From positions 17,505,664 to 17,569,663 of the forward strand of contig CM049315.1 of the NCBI GenBank assembly GCA_026874595.1: DNA of 64,000 nt. Direction: 5' to 3'. Under the pieces are notes generated by a model. The model did no database searches. It was not told the DNA's origin and saw only the letters and a list, made by a program, of their open reading frames with translations. This document shows positions 1-7,915 of this stretch, piece after piece. The position numbers and the translations under genes are program-made. Source of the DNA: Sipunculus nudus. Lineage: Eukaryota; Annelida; Sipuncula; Golfingiida; Sipunculidae. Within the stretch, counting starts at the first letter, position 1, and every line of letters starts with the position of its first letter.

Positions 1-1972
1 CGTCCCTATCATCGCCAAGGCCACCGGCGTGTACGAACCAAATCACACCGTCGTGATGCACGTCAACAAAAGGTGCCACTTGGAAATAAGCGAACTCCTT
101 TACGACCTTCACTACGGCATAAGGGACCCCGACACCATCCGTCTGTTGGACAAACACGTGGTGCCGTCCCACGTGGTAGAGGAACCAATGAGCCTGGACA
201 CAACCGCGGACGGCACCGCGACAGACCTCACAGGCTGCATCAGAATATTCGCCAGTAACGACGAAGTCGCAGAGTATGACAAACGTTGCAAACAAACTAT
301 GGAATCCGCCGATTTGGGCATATGGGTTTTCCTGAACGTCCACGACGCGATCGCGTACCTGTCCGTTTTGCAGGCGCAGTTCAGAGAACAGCGGATGCCG
401 GGCAGGAAACGTCGACGACCATTACGTGAGAAGCAGGATAACCGGAGGGTGGACGACATGTTTCGTGACGCGTGGGCAAAACGAGCCCTACCTAACTCGG
501 GTGCACAGCCTCCGGGAGACAAGGAAAACAGCTCCACGTCAGTCGGTCTGAACTGGGGGTCCGATCACCAAATGGCCCCGATGGTTACCGAAACGGGGCT
601 GGTGTTAACCTCACTCGATTCGTTCATAGACTCACTATACACACACGCCCCGAACCTGTTTGGGTTCGAGTACACGAGTGAGTCTGTGCATTATTTCGCG
701 GGTGGAAAAGTGTACGAGCCAGAAGGCGAATACTACCCTCCACCCGACAGGAAGAGAGAAGACAACCACATACTGCGGCCAAAGGCGACAAAGGACACTT
801 GGGAAGTCACGGACGACCCGGCACCAGAAAACTTCACGGACAGCCAAGGCCCGGTAAACGGCCACAAAGTACGGGAAAAGGAAACCCCCCGTCCGGACGC
901 GAGACAGACAGACCCCTTGCTCCCTCAAAGATACAGAGTTCTCATGTGTAAGCACACCCTGCCGGTCGGCAAGCCCGCTGTATGTCGGCGGGCGTGTCAG
1001 TTCGTGCTGACAGGGTTCAAGGGACCTTTCCGCTTGCTGATGAGAACGGCGCTACCCAGGATGTGCCTGTCCTTCCTCCCTGCCCACACACCGTTCGTTT
1101 GTGCCATCCTGCAAGGAGCGTACGAGGCCCTGTACAGCCTGCTGTCCGACAAGGGGGTGGCTGACCGATTCATGGCCAAACACTCACTCGGGCAAGAAGG
1201 TGAATGTGTTGACGAAACCATTAGCCGTTTCGACGTAGATGCTTCTGCAGATGCTCCCGACCCTGCCACGGATTTTGACTACCTGAACACGCTGGTGTCT
1301 GATCTCAGCACAACATACATGCGTGCCGCTGACGAATACCCGGACATCTCCGAATGTGAGGTGCACCTGGGTCTAACGTGCCTCACAGAACCGGAAGGCT
1401 CGGCGGACAAAGGCCTGGGAGCTGTCGACCAGCGGTACGTGATACCGAACCAGGTATTAGATACAGCCGAAGTAGTCACCGTGCTCGGGAGCAGGACCAT
1501 ACCCGCCGATTCTCCGTTCGACGCCCTTAATTACCAGCCTTACGAAAAGTCGACCCTGCCCCGTTTCGTAAAAGCCGTGCGTTCCTCAGGCGACAAGTTC
1601 GAGCTGCGGTGCGCGGTGGTGTGTTCCGAAGAGACGGGTTGGGTCGGCCTCGCATTACCGTCATCGGAAGAGTACATCACAGAACCAGAAATCGACGTGC
1701 CCCGTTTCGCATTGCACTCGTCATTCCGCGTCCCCATGGTTTCGCAGACGGCCGTGACTGTAACCAAATCTCAAGGTCACACATACCAGCGGGTGGCCGT
1801 CTCTGTAAGTGACGGCATGTGCGGAGACCTCAGGACACCTTACGTCGCTATCTCCCGTGCCAGCCGTGAACTTTATGTGTCGTGTAACATGTTCCGCCGT
1901 CGTTGCGCTTTTTTCCCTCATCTGGGATTGCTGTATATACTTTTACACCCCAACACAACTCATGCAGTTTAG
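1..1972 (+). CDS. Helicase-primase helicase subunit, UL5-like (5' truncated by window)
   Basis: This is the C-terminal part of an SF1 DNA helicase that would unwind the replication fork with the primase encoded at 31835-35524. The frame is already open at base 2, so the start and helicase motifs I-III lie before the window. Visible are a motif IV-like stretch (NKRCHLEISELLYDL, about nt 68-112), motif V (TVTKSQGHTYQRVAV, about nt 1756-1800) and motif VI (YVAISRAS, about nt 1840-1865). That order and the TKSQG and SRA cores fit the herpesvirus UL5/Pif1-like group. An acidic, low-similarity insert occupies about nt 390-930. The gene ends at TAG 1970-1972 and a poly(A) signal follows at 2000-2005. 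A Pif1-type helicase from another source is the alternative; the primase nearby favours UL5. Confidence 0.75.
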   Translation, partial: VPIIAKATGVYEPNHTVVMHVNKRCHLEISELLYDLHYGIRDPDTIRLLDKHVVPSHVVEEPMSLDTTADGTATDLTGCIRIFASNDEVAEYDKRCKQTMESADLGIWVFLNVHDAIAYLSVLQAQFREQRMPGRKRRRPLREKQDNRRVDDMFRDAWAKRALPNSGAQPPGDKENSSTSVGLNWGSDHQMAPMVTETGLVLTSLDSFIDSLYTHAPNLFGFEYTSESVHYFAGGKVYEPEGEYYPPPDRKREDNHILRPKATKDTWEVTDDPAPENFTDSQGPVNGHKVREKETPRPDARQTDPLLPQRYRVLMCKHTLPVGKPAVCRRACQFVLTGFKGPFRLLMRTALPRMCLSFLPAHTPFVCAILQGAYEALYSLLSDKGVADRFMAKHSLGQEGECVDETISRFDVDASADAPDPATDFDYLNTLVSDLSTTYMRAADEYPDISECEVHLGLTCLTEPEGSADKGLGAVDQRYVIPNQVLDTAEVVTVLGSRTIPADSPFDALNYQPYEKSTLPRFVKAVRSSGDKFELRCAVVCSEETGWVGLALPSSEEYITEPEIDVPRFALHSSFRVPMVSQTAVTVTKSQGHTYQRVAVSVSDGMCGDLRTPYVAISRASRELYVSCNMFRRRCAFFPHLGLLYILLHPNTTHAV

Positions 1973-1999
1973 TAATTATGTATGATGTGTTTATTGTCG

Positions 2000-2005
2000 A
2001 ATAAA
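2000..2005 (+). terminator. Poly(A) signal of the helicase gene
   Basis: AATAAA lies 28 bases after the helicase stop codon and is followed by a T/G-rich stretch, the usual arrangement for mRNA 3' end formation. Confidence 0.7.
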
Positions 2006-2474
2006 ATGTAAGTTTCATCTCCGTCTTGTTCATTGTGATGTCACTGATTGATTCACCGATTCACTATAACATGCCTACCTGAATGTGTTTGTGTGTGTGG
2101 GGGGAAGGGTGTGAGGGTGCGTTCAATAGCTTGCGCTGTTTAAATGACATTACACGCCAATGAACATAATATGTGTCCGATCTGAACCCATCCCATTCCC
2201 GTTCCATTTGTCGTACATGATACAATGAACATTATCCTGATCAACATCATATTGTGGAGCCGGACACGGCGAACAATAACCGATATATAAACATGCACTT
2301 TGTAATTATCCTTCTGCGCACTGGAAGGGCTGATTGTTGTAGCGGAAAAAGCACAAAACAAGTGGTGATGAATGAATAGAACCGTATTGGTCTAATTCGT
2401 ACAAAATATGTTGTACAAGATGACCAACAGGGGCCGCTGTATGGATGGTATAGGGGATATAAAAACATGTATAA
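2006..2474. other. Non-coding spacer
   Basis: No credible gene is seen. The stretch holds a GT-rich, G-rich patch at about 2085-2118 and otherwise AT-rich unique sequence up to the tRNA-Lys gene. Short open frames here lack family features. Confidence 0.5.
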
Positions 2475-2547
2475 CGTCCCTGGGTGGGCTCGAACCACCA
2501 ACCTCCCGATTAAAAGTCGGAAGCGCTACCGATTGCGCCACAGGGAC
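2475..2547 (-). tRNA. tRNA-Lys (anticodon TTT) with an Asn-like body
   Basis: Read on the minus strand, a complete cloverleaf folds. It has a perfect 7-bp acceptor stem (GTCCCTG with CAGGGAC), a 4-bp D stem (GCGC/GCGC), a 5-bp anticodon stem closing the loop CTTTTAA (anticodon TTT, Lys), a 5-bp T stem with loop TTCGAGC, and discriminator G73. A run of five T about ten bases downstream on the same strand is a Pol III terminator. The D arm, T arm and acceptor resemble eukaryotic tRNA-Asn more than tRNA-Lys as I remember them, while the anticodon loop is Lys-like. No intron is present and CCA is not encoded. It lies in the ORF-free region together with tRNA-Ile. Confidence 0.85.
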
Positions 2548-2608
2548 TACATGCTTTGTATACGTGAGTTTCTCATTTTATCATGAGCAGGTACTGTTCC
2601 TTGATTTG

Positions 2609-2651
2609 ATTGGCTGATGGAAAGTATGACGTCACAGACGACCTATATAAA
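2609..2651 (+). promoter_or_regulatory. CCAAT-CRE-TATA promoter facing an ORF-free region
   Basis: An inverted CCAAT box (ATTGG, 2609-2613), a perfect palindromic CRE (TGACGTCA, 2627-2634) and a TATA box (TATATAAA, 2644-2651) lie in order and at normal spacing. Transcription would start near 2675 and run rightwards into sequence without a substantial open frame. An AATAAA at 3154-3159 could end such a transcript. The product may be a non-coding RNA. Confidence 0.55.
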
Positions 2652-2674
2652 TGCCTTTAATCCCAGTAATACAT

Positions 2675-3175
2675 ATTGTTTACTTCAATTGTTTACTTGG
2701 GGTCTAGACAGTTGGCAGCGTGATGACAATCGATACCTGTACGGAGCAGTGATTTATCATTAATCTTTATTAATCTAATTATTAATGTCACATTTAATAT
2801 ACGGCCAACTTTTGGTAACTTATTTGAGCAAACGAAAATGCTTATTTTTTTAATCATATATAATATATACTTGGGTTGGTACCAGTCTGCCAAGGGTAAA
2901 AAAGATGGCGTTGTACGCCCGTCTCTATGATTTGCCTAGAGCAGCGGTGCCACAATAGAGCGGGGTACCAGTCTATATCTTAATCAATATTGTTGGGTGC
3001 AGGAGCGCCATCATATGCCCGTGTAAGAGACTAAAGTATATGTGTCCCTGCAGTTTGCTAAGGCCATTTCAATTTTGTTCGATATGTATAAACAACAGAA
3101 AATAGTTTACTTTCTTTGATAAACTGCTGTGTACCTGGGTAGGAAATGAAAGAATAAAAATGGATGAATGTGGCT
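2675..3175 (+). ncRNA. Possible polyadenylated non-coding transcript
   Basis: This is inference only. The interval runs from the start site expected from the TATA box at 2644 to just past the AATAAA at 3154-3159. It contains stops in all rightward frames and no recognisable protein. It is AT-rich and shows no obvious conserved RNA fold to the eye. A first exon of a spliced gene is the alternative. Confidence 0.25.
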
Positions 3176-3194
3176 TAAAACCAAAAAGAATACG

Positions 3195-3268
3195 TGGCCA
3201 GTACGGGGGTCGAACCCGCGACCTTTGCGTTATCAGCACAACACTCTAACCAACTGAGCTAACCGGCC
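3195..3268 (-). tRNA. tRNA-Ile (anticodon GAT)
   Basis: The minus strand gives a complete cloverleaf. The acceptor stem GGCCGGT pairs with ACTGGCC (one G-T pair), the D arm contains the A-box sequence TAGCTCAGTTGGTTAGAG, and the anticodon stem TTGTG/CGCAA closes loop CTGATAA with anticodon GAT. The T arm has loop TTCGACC and the discriminator is A73. A TTTTT run a few bases downstream on the minus strand is a Pol III terminator. The body is that of a eukaryotic tRNA-Ile, which normally carries anticodon AAT; GAT is rare in eukaryotes. There is no intron and CCA is not encoded. Confidence 0.88.
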
Positions 3269-3810
3269 CCACAGTTGGCATTAACTTCAAATGTATGAAA
3301 ATATACACCACCGTACTGGACTACGGAATCCATGAACACTCATGAATAAATATTTGCTATAATTTGGAAGATATTAAATTACAGGGCAAATCATATGTAC
3401 TCTTTAGAATTAACTAGAGTATACCCATATCTGTACCTGCATGCACACATTTCTTAAATTATGAGGAAGCACTATGTGAGAATGGCCATGGCACACCGCA
3501 GGTATTAAACCCAGAATAATTTTATCGATTTTGAGGCCATTTCTTTACCAAACGCCTAAAAAATATAAACTTGCTCTTCCCCGGACCAAGATGCACCCTC
3601 CCACGAAGTTTGACGACCGTGCAATCCCTAGCGTGCGAAAGAATCCGGACAGACAGACAGACAAACAGATTCCCGTGAATTATAGTATGATACACAAGAG
3701 ATTTATACATGAACGTTAGTAGCTTGGGAACATGTTTGTTACATTTGTGTTCCTTCAACTTGATAAATCTGTTGTCTATCTGATATAGTTCCACTGGTCG
3801 TCGGCAGGTG
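3269..3810. other. Non-coding spacer before the inverted-repeat element
   Basis: AT-rich unique sequence in which no gene is supported. The short open frames at 3522-3881 run into the left inverted repeat and have no family features. Confidence 0.5.
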
Positions 3811-4111
3811 GCGATACTGACGCCAACATATTGGTCAGCAACACAAAATGGCCACTTGCCGGACAACGGTCTACACAACATTTACGAAATATGTGCTAAA
3901 ATCTTCGGAAAAATATGCTTAAAGCGTTCAACGAGTGACATTTGCGATATCTTTTCCAGTTTGCGCGTACATCTTGCACAAACGTAAAATCTGCCGCACA
4001 CCAAAGTTTTCAATGTGTCCACAACCCTACTATATAAGCAGGCCGAGTCTATTATACTATCAGTTGAGAGCGCTCTATGGGCGCTTTTGGGTCCCAGACG
4101 GCTCCCCTGTG
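3811..4111. repeat. Left arm of a large inverted repeat
   Basis: This arm matches the reverse complement of 5589-5852. Near-identical blocks include the stretch about 3859-3880, the block about 4010-4055 and the inner 50 bases ending at 4111. About 40 bases (near 3960-4000) are extra in this arm. The outer end is fuzzy. Together the arms enclose 1.5 kb of G-rich and palindromic repeats, as in a foldback or MITE-like mobile element or a viral repeat module. Confidence 0.8.
4031..4065 (+). promoter_or_regulatory. Inward core promoter in left inverted repeat
   Basis: TATATAAG (4031-4038) is followed 31 bases on by an initiator-like TCAGTT (4060-4065). The same pair exists in the right arm in mirror orientation, so both arms would fire into the repeat core. 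Confidence 0.45.
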
Positions 4112-4310
4112 GGGGAGGGGGGGACTTGAGGGGGGGAGGGGGCGGCCCCAGAACTCCCCTGTTCTCCCCCCCGGCGGCCCCTCCCTCTGCCTTATGCCAA
4201 GAAGTAATAGAGTTGTGGGCCTGGGGTCGGTTGTGTGGTTCAAGTCAGAAGTGGACCAGTTGTAGGTCGGTTGGATGTGAAAGGTCGGTTGGGGTCGACG
4301 AGGTCGGATG

Positions 4311-4506
4311 TGAAAGGTGAACAGGGGTCGCCGGGGGGGAGAACAGGGGAGTTCTGGATGGGATCGGGTCGAAGGTGAAAGGTCAGCAGGGGTCGCCGGG
4401 GGGGGAGAACAGGGGAGTTGTGAGTGGGATCGGGTCGGAGGTGAAAGGTCAGCAGGGGTCGCCGGGGGGGGGGGGGAACAGGGGAGTTGTGAGTGGGATC
4501 GGGTTC
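4311..4506 (+). repeat. Three G-rich tandem repeats of about 65 bp
   Basis: Copies begin at 4311, 4376 and 4442, each starting TGAAAGGT and containing CAGGGGTCGCC, a run of seven or more G, and ACAGGGGAGTT. The top strand is strongly G-rich and the runs of G could form G-quadruplexes. The G run varies in length between copies. Confidence 0.8.
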
Positions 4507-4619
4507 GTATACGGATGTGAATGGTTAAAGAGTGATCGTCGGGTATCATCGGTACTGGGAAAGCCAACGGTGTGCAACGCATGTCAAAGCACAATGGGAT
4601 CGTTCCGATCACCACAGAG

Positions 4620-5450
4620 TCTCCCCTGGGGCCGAGGCCCCTATAGAGGTTTCTCCACAGGGGTCGTGGTGGGGGCCTCGCCCCCAGGGGATAATACTTT
4701 ATGGGGGATCGATCCCTAAAAAGAATACACACAGGGGGCGAGGCCCCCATAAGGAATTACATGGAGGGCCCGTGGTGGGGGCCTCGCCCCCAGGGGATAA
4801 TACTTTATGGGGGATCGATCCCTAAAAAGAATACACACAGGGGGCGAGGCCCCCATAAGGAATTACATGGAAGGATCGTGGTGGGGGCCTCGCCCCCGGG
4901 AATAATATTTTATGTGGGATCGATCCCTACAAAGAATATACACTGGGGGCGAGGCCCCCATAAGGAATTACATGGAAGGCCCGTGGTGGGGGCCTCGCCC
5001 CCAGGGGATAATACTTTATGTTGGATCGATCCCTACAAAGAATATACACAGGGGGCGAGGCCCCCATAAGGAATTACATGGAAGGCCCGTGGTGGGGGCC
5101 TCGCCCCCGGGAATAATATTTTATGGGGGATCGATCCCTAAAAAGAATATACACTGGGGGCGAGGCCCCCATAAGGAACTATATGGAAGACCCGTGGTGG
5201 GGGCCTCGCCCCCAGGGGATAATACTTTATGTGGGATCGATCCCTACAAAGAATATACACAGGGGGCGAGGCCCCCATAAGGAATTACATGGAAGGCCCG
5301 TTGTGGGGGCCTCGCCCCCAGGGGATAATACTTTATGGGGGATCGATCCCTAAAAAGAATACACACAGGGGGCGAGGCCCCCATAAGGAAATATATGGAA
5401 GGATCGCGGTGGGGGCCTCGCCCCCGGGAGAATACAGTATGGGGATCGGG
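4620..5450. repeat. Eight-copy palindromic tandem repeat, 105-106 bp unit
   Basis: GGGGGCCTCG recurs at 4671, 4777, 4883, 4988, 5094, 5199, 5305 and 5411. Each unit holds GGGGGCGAGGCCCCC and its partner GGGGGCCTCGCCCCC about 30 bases apart, plus an AT-rich part (GGATAATACTTTATG) and a GATCGATC palindrome. The arms can pair within and between units. Copies differ by scattered substitutions. All reading frames stay open only because the unit lacks stops; codon content gives no reason to call protein. Confidence 0.9.
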
Positions 5451-5507
5451 GCGCCGAAGGCGCCAATACACAGATGTATGTATGGGGGGCGCCTTCGGCG
5501 CCTCGAT
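5448..5507. repeat. GGCGCC-rich inverted repeat pair
   Basis: Two self-complementary stretches, GGCGCCGAAGGCGCC and GGCGCCTTCGGCGCC, lie about 25 bases apart, so a long stem or two small hairpins can form. They sit just inside the right end of the palindromic array. Confidence 0.7.
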
Positions 5508-5588
5508 CCGTAAAATGAATATTCCCAGGGGGCGAGGCCCCCACCACGGGCCCTCCATGTAAATCCATGGAAAGTGTGACGTCACAGA

Positions 5589-5852
5589 CACAGGGGAGCC
5601 GTCTGGGACCCAAAAGCGCCCATACAGCGCTCTCAACTGATAGTATTATAGAGCCGGCCTGTTTATATAGTAGGGTTGTGGACACATTTAAATCTTTGGT
5701 GAAGATATCGTAAATGTTACTCGTGGAACGTTGGAGGCATTTTTTTCCTTAAATTGTAGCAGGTATTTCGTAAATGTCATGTAGACCGTTGTCCGGCAAA
5801 GGGCTATTTTGTTGTGTTGACCAGTGCTGTATGAGGCAGCGCCCCCTATCGT
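5589..5852. repeat. Right arm of the large inverted repeat
   Basis: It is the reverse-complement partner of 3811-4111. The inner 50 bases are almost identical. A mirrored TATA box (plus-strand GTTTATATA, 5661-5669) and initiator (TCAGTT on the minus strand, 5640-5635) point leftwards into the core. Confidence 0.8.
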
Positions 5853-6257
5853 ATATTACCAACACTAATATAACAGTCACTACACATGACGTATTTAATG
5901 AACCAGTTTACCTGATAATTGATCGTATGAAGCATAATTGTTTGCGTTGTGTAGATTGTGGTAAGGTTTTACCCCCTTTATGTGACACAATAGTACGTTT
6001 ATGTCGTTTCTTTTTGGTCTGTTTGTGATAGATATTAAATTTAACCTGCAATGTGCGGGGTTTATATGACACATAACCTGAATGCGCGCACACACACACA
6101 CCATGTACACAAAATAATAAATGGGGGCATTTGGACGTTGGTGAGAGATGGTAGTGAAATAAATTGTATTTAAAAACATACAGCGTACAACAACACATAT
6201 AACAGATATATGAAGAAAAACATAGATGATTCATTTGTCAAAGCACAATATGTGGTT
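5853..6257. other. Non-coding spacer
   Basis: AT-rich unique sequence with a short CA repeat near 6088-6103. An 84-aa frame at 5774-6028 starts inside the inverted repeat and shows nothing recognisable, so it is not called. Confidence 0.5.
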
Positions 6258-6263
6258 TTTATT
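6258..6263 (-). terminator. Poly(A) signal for the 513-aa gene
   Basis: TTTATT on the plus strand reads AATAAA on the minus strand, 57 bases beyond the stop codon of the leftward gene ending at 6320. Confidence 0.65.
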
Positions 6264-6319
6264 GGGAACAACAATTTCCTATACAATGCCTTGTTGTTTA
6301 ACACACACGTTCCATATCA

Positions 6320-7861
6320 TCAAAAAGCATACGTGTATTTTGTATCAAGATCAAGCAAGAAATAGGGAAAATACACGCGGCCGTCTCTCACTTCTACACA
6401 CGGTACATTAGAAGCAAACTGTCGCACGCGCCCCAAACGGAAAGACGCTGCCCACGCCGCTGTTCTTGTTAGAACAGAAAACAGGTTTTTCTTCGCGTCC
6501 TGTACTGAAACCGATCGACACTTGGCCATTTCCAAAGTGGCACAGAATGTGCGCCTCACACGACCCACACCTGTCCCGACGTAGCGGTGGACGTGCCGTG
6601 ACACGTGTCTGGCTGTTTTGGTTGACTTAACGACATACAGCCCAATCTTATCTTGTTCCAACATGGCCACGACAAAAAACAGTTGGAAATCATTTATCCG
6701 CGTTGGCGTTCCATCGAATGCACCAGAGCGGTCGTACATTACTTTATATTCGTCGTAATATTCGTCGTCCTCAGTGTGGTAACATAGGTCCATATCGATG
6801 TAATTTTCGACGGGACACCACAACTGTAGCTTTTCATCGGAAGGAGGGATGAACGTGTTACAATGCGCATGCACCTTATCGGCGGCGTCCCGAGGCCGCC
6901 CTGACACGCACAGACGGACAGCGTGTGGCAAATTGCACTGGTTGACAGGTGCGTCCAGCAGTGAACCACCGCTCGTGTTGTGACAGCCTATGTACACTCC
7001 TGACGGAATGAAGTTTTCTGTGAAGAGTCCCACTGGGTCCCACTGCTTGCCGAGTTTTTTGGCGTCCTGCATAGCGTCCACGGTGACATCAGCCATGCAA
7101 TCAGTGATGGTGTTGACAAAGACAGATGTTTCGTCTTTGAGTCTCCGACTGTGAAGTGCTGCCAGCAGAGACTTCATTGGAACCTGTCGGCCGTAGGACG
7201 ATTTCCCCTGCACCTGATGTAAATAGCCGTCCGTGTCCGGTCCTTCCACGCGTGAAATGAGGGCGTCGCTAGCATCCTGTATCACTTCGCATAATCTCTC
7301 GGCGTACGTGAGACCCGATTGCTGCACACGAAGTCTGTCCTTCATCTTTGCGTCCGCGTCCAGGAGGTGCAGACGCCGCCGTGTGAACATTAACAGCCCA
7401 GGGACGAAATGTTTCGGGTGGGCCACAGTCGGTGCTGAAGAATCGGAAACGTCGACGGGGCCAGGCCCTGTGGTCGCCAGGTGGCTGAGGTCGACATTTA
7501 TGGGCAATTCTGCCCCCGCCCTGCCCAAACTTTCCCGGACGGGTTGCGTCTTTAACCTCACTATGTCCGTGTACTCCCCTTTGTACTTTCTGACGTCATG
7601 GTCGCCTACGAACACCCCATGGAGGTAAGTCTCTGGAACCCTCGGCAACACGGCTATGGCTTTGCGGCGGATGTGTTCCGGCAGGCTTGTCTCCAGCCGG
7701 CGATTCTGTGTCCGCATGAAGCGGTCCCTGCTCATTTGATCGAACTTGAAAGCCTGTTCCATCACGTGTTGATGGGTCACGGAGGGCAACTTATTTGGGA
7801 TCCGCAATGGTGAACTTTGTCCCTCACGTCGTCCCTTGCTGTGACGGGAAAAGGGCGTCAT
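6320..7861 (-). CDS. Unknown 513-aa protein divergent from the large tegument gene
   Basis: I do not recognise this protein. The ATG is at 7861; a TTG one codon further out would be the longest frame. It begins with a basic stretch, and its last third is rich in His and Arg around the repeated HVSRHVHRYV segment. No signal peptide or membrane segment is seen. Only 54 bases separate its start from the ATG of the UL36-like gene, so the two probably share a divergent promoter region. In herpesviruses UL36 has capsid and inner tegument partners nearby, so a capsid-vertex or tegument role is possible, but nothing in the sequence proves it. Confidence 0.7.
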   Translation of the reverse strand: MTPFSRHSKGRREGQSSPLRIPNKLPSVTHQHVMEQAFKFDQMSRDRFMRTQNRRLETSLPEHIRRKAIAVLPRVPETYLHGVFVGDHDVRKYKGEYTDIVRLKTQPVRESLGRAGAELPINVDLSHLATTGPGPVDVSDSSAPTVAHPKHFVPGLLMFTRRRLHLLDADAKMKDRLRVQQSGLTYAERLCEVIQDASDALISRVEGPDTDGYLHQVQGKSSYGRQVPMKSLLAALHSRRLKDETSVFVNTITDCMADVTVDAMQDAKKLGKQWDPVGLFTENFIPSGVYIGCHNTSGGSLLDAPVNQCNLPHAVRLCVSGRPRDAADKVHAHCNTFIPPSDEKLQLWCPVENYIDMDLCYHTEDDEYYDEYKVMYDRSGAFDGTPTRINDFQLFFVVAMLEQDKIGLYVVKSTKTARHVSRHVHRYVGTGVGRVRRTFCATLEMAKCRSVSVQDAKKNLFSVLTRTAAWAASFRLGRVRQFASNVPCVEVRDGRVYFPYFLLDLDTKYTYAF

Positions 7862-7915
7862 CAAACGTCAGTGCAAAACGGACATTGTAGAGGTCAGACA
7901 GTTCCAATAATAAAA

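Larger units (their letters stand above)
3811..5852. mobile_element. Inverted-repeat-flanked repetitive element
   Basis: A 2.0 kb unit is bounded by imperfect inverted repeats of about 260-300 bp. The core holds G-rich tandem repeats (4311-4506), eight 105-106 bp palindromic units (4671-5450) and a pair of GGCGCC-rich palindromes (5448-5507). No transposase is encoded, and no target-site duplication could be fixed because the outer ends are diffuse. It could be a non-autonomous transposon carried by the virus, or a viral module such as an origin or structural repeat. Confidence 0.5.

Noticed and set aside
112-537. Leftward 141-aa frame opposite the helicase
   Set aside because: A shadow of the helicase coding strand without independent features.
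2475-3268. tRNA-like sequences as SINE fragments
   Set aside because: Both have full acceptor stems, normal loops and Pol III terminators and no SINE tail, so intact tRNA genes fit better.
4052-4750. Leftward open frame of 232 aa rich in Pro, Ser and Thr
   Set aside because: It is the complement of the G-rich tandem repeats and palindromic units, with no recognisable domain or start context.
4701-5513. Several overlapping open frames of 75-122 aa encoding repeats with GRGPHKELHG and WGPRPQG
   Set aside because: They arise because the 105-106 bp repeat lacks stops. The unit is not a multiple of three, so the frame shifts between copies, and both strands are open alike.
5774-6028. Rightward 84-aa frame with several Cys
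   Set aside because: It begins in the right inverted repeat, has no family features, and lacks a promoter aimed at it.
7817-7915. 33-codon extension of the tegument frame from TTG
   Set aside because: A non-ATG start that would overlap the divergent gene; the ATG at 7916 is directly followed by the OTU-like domain.
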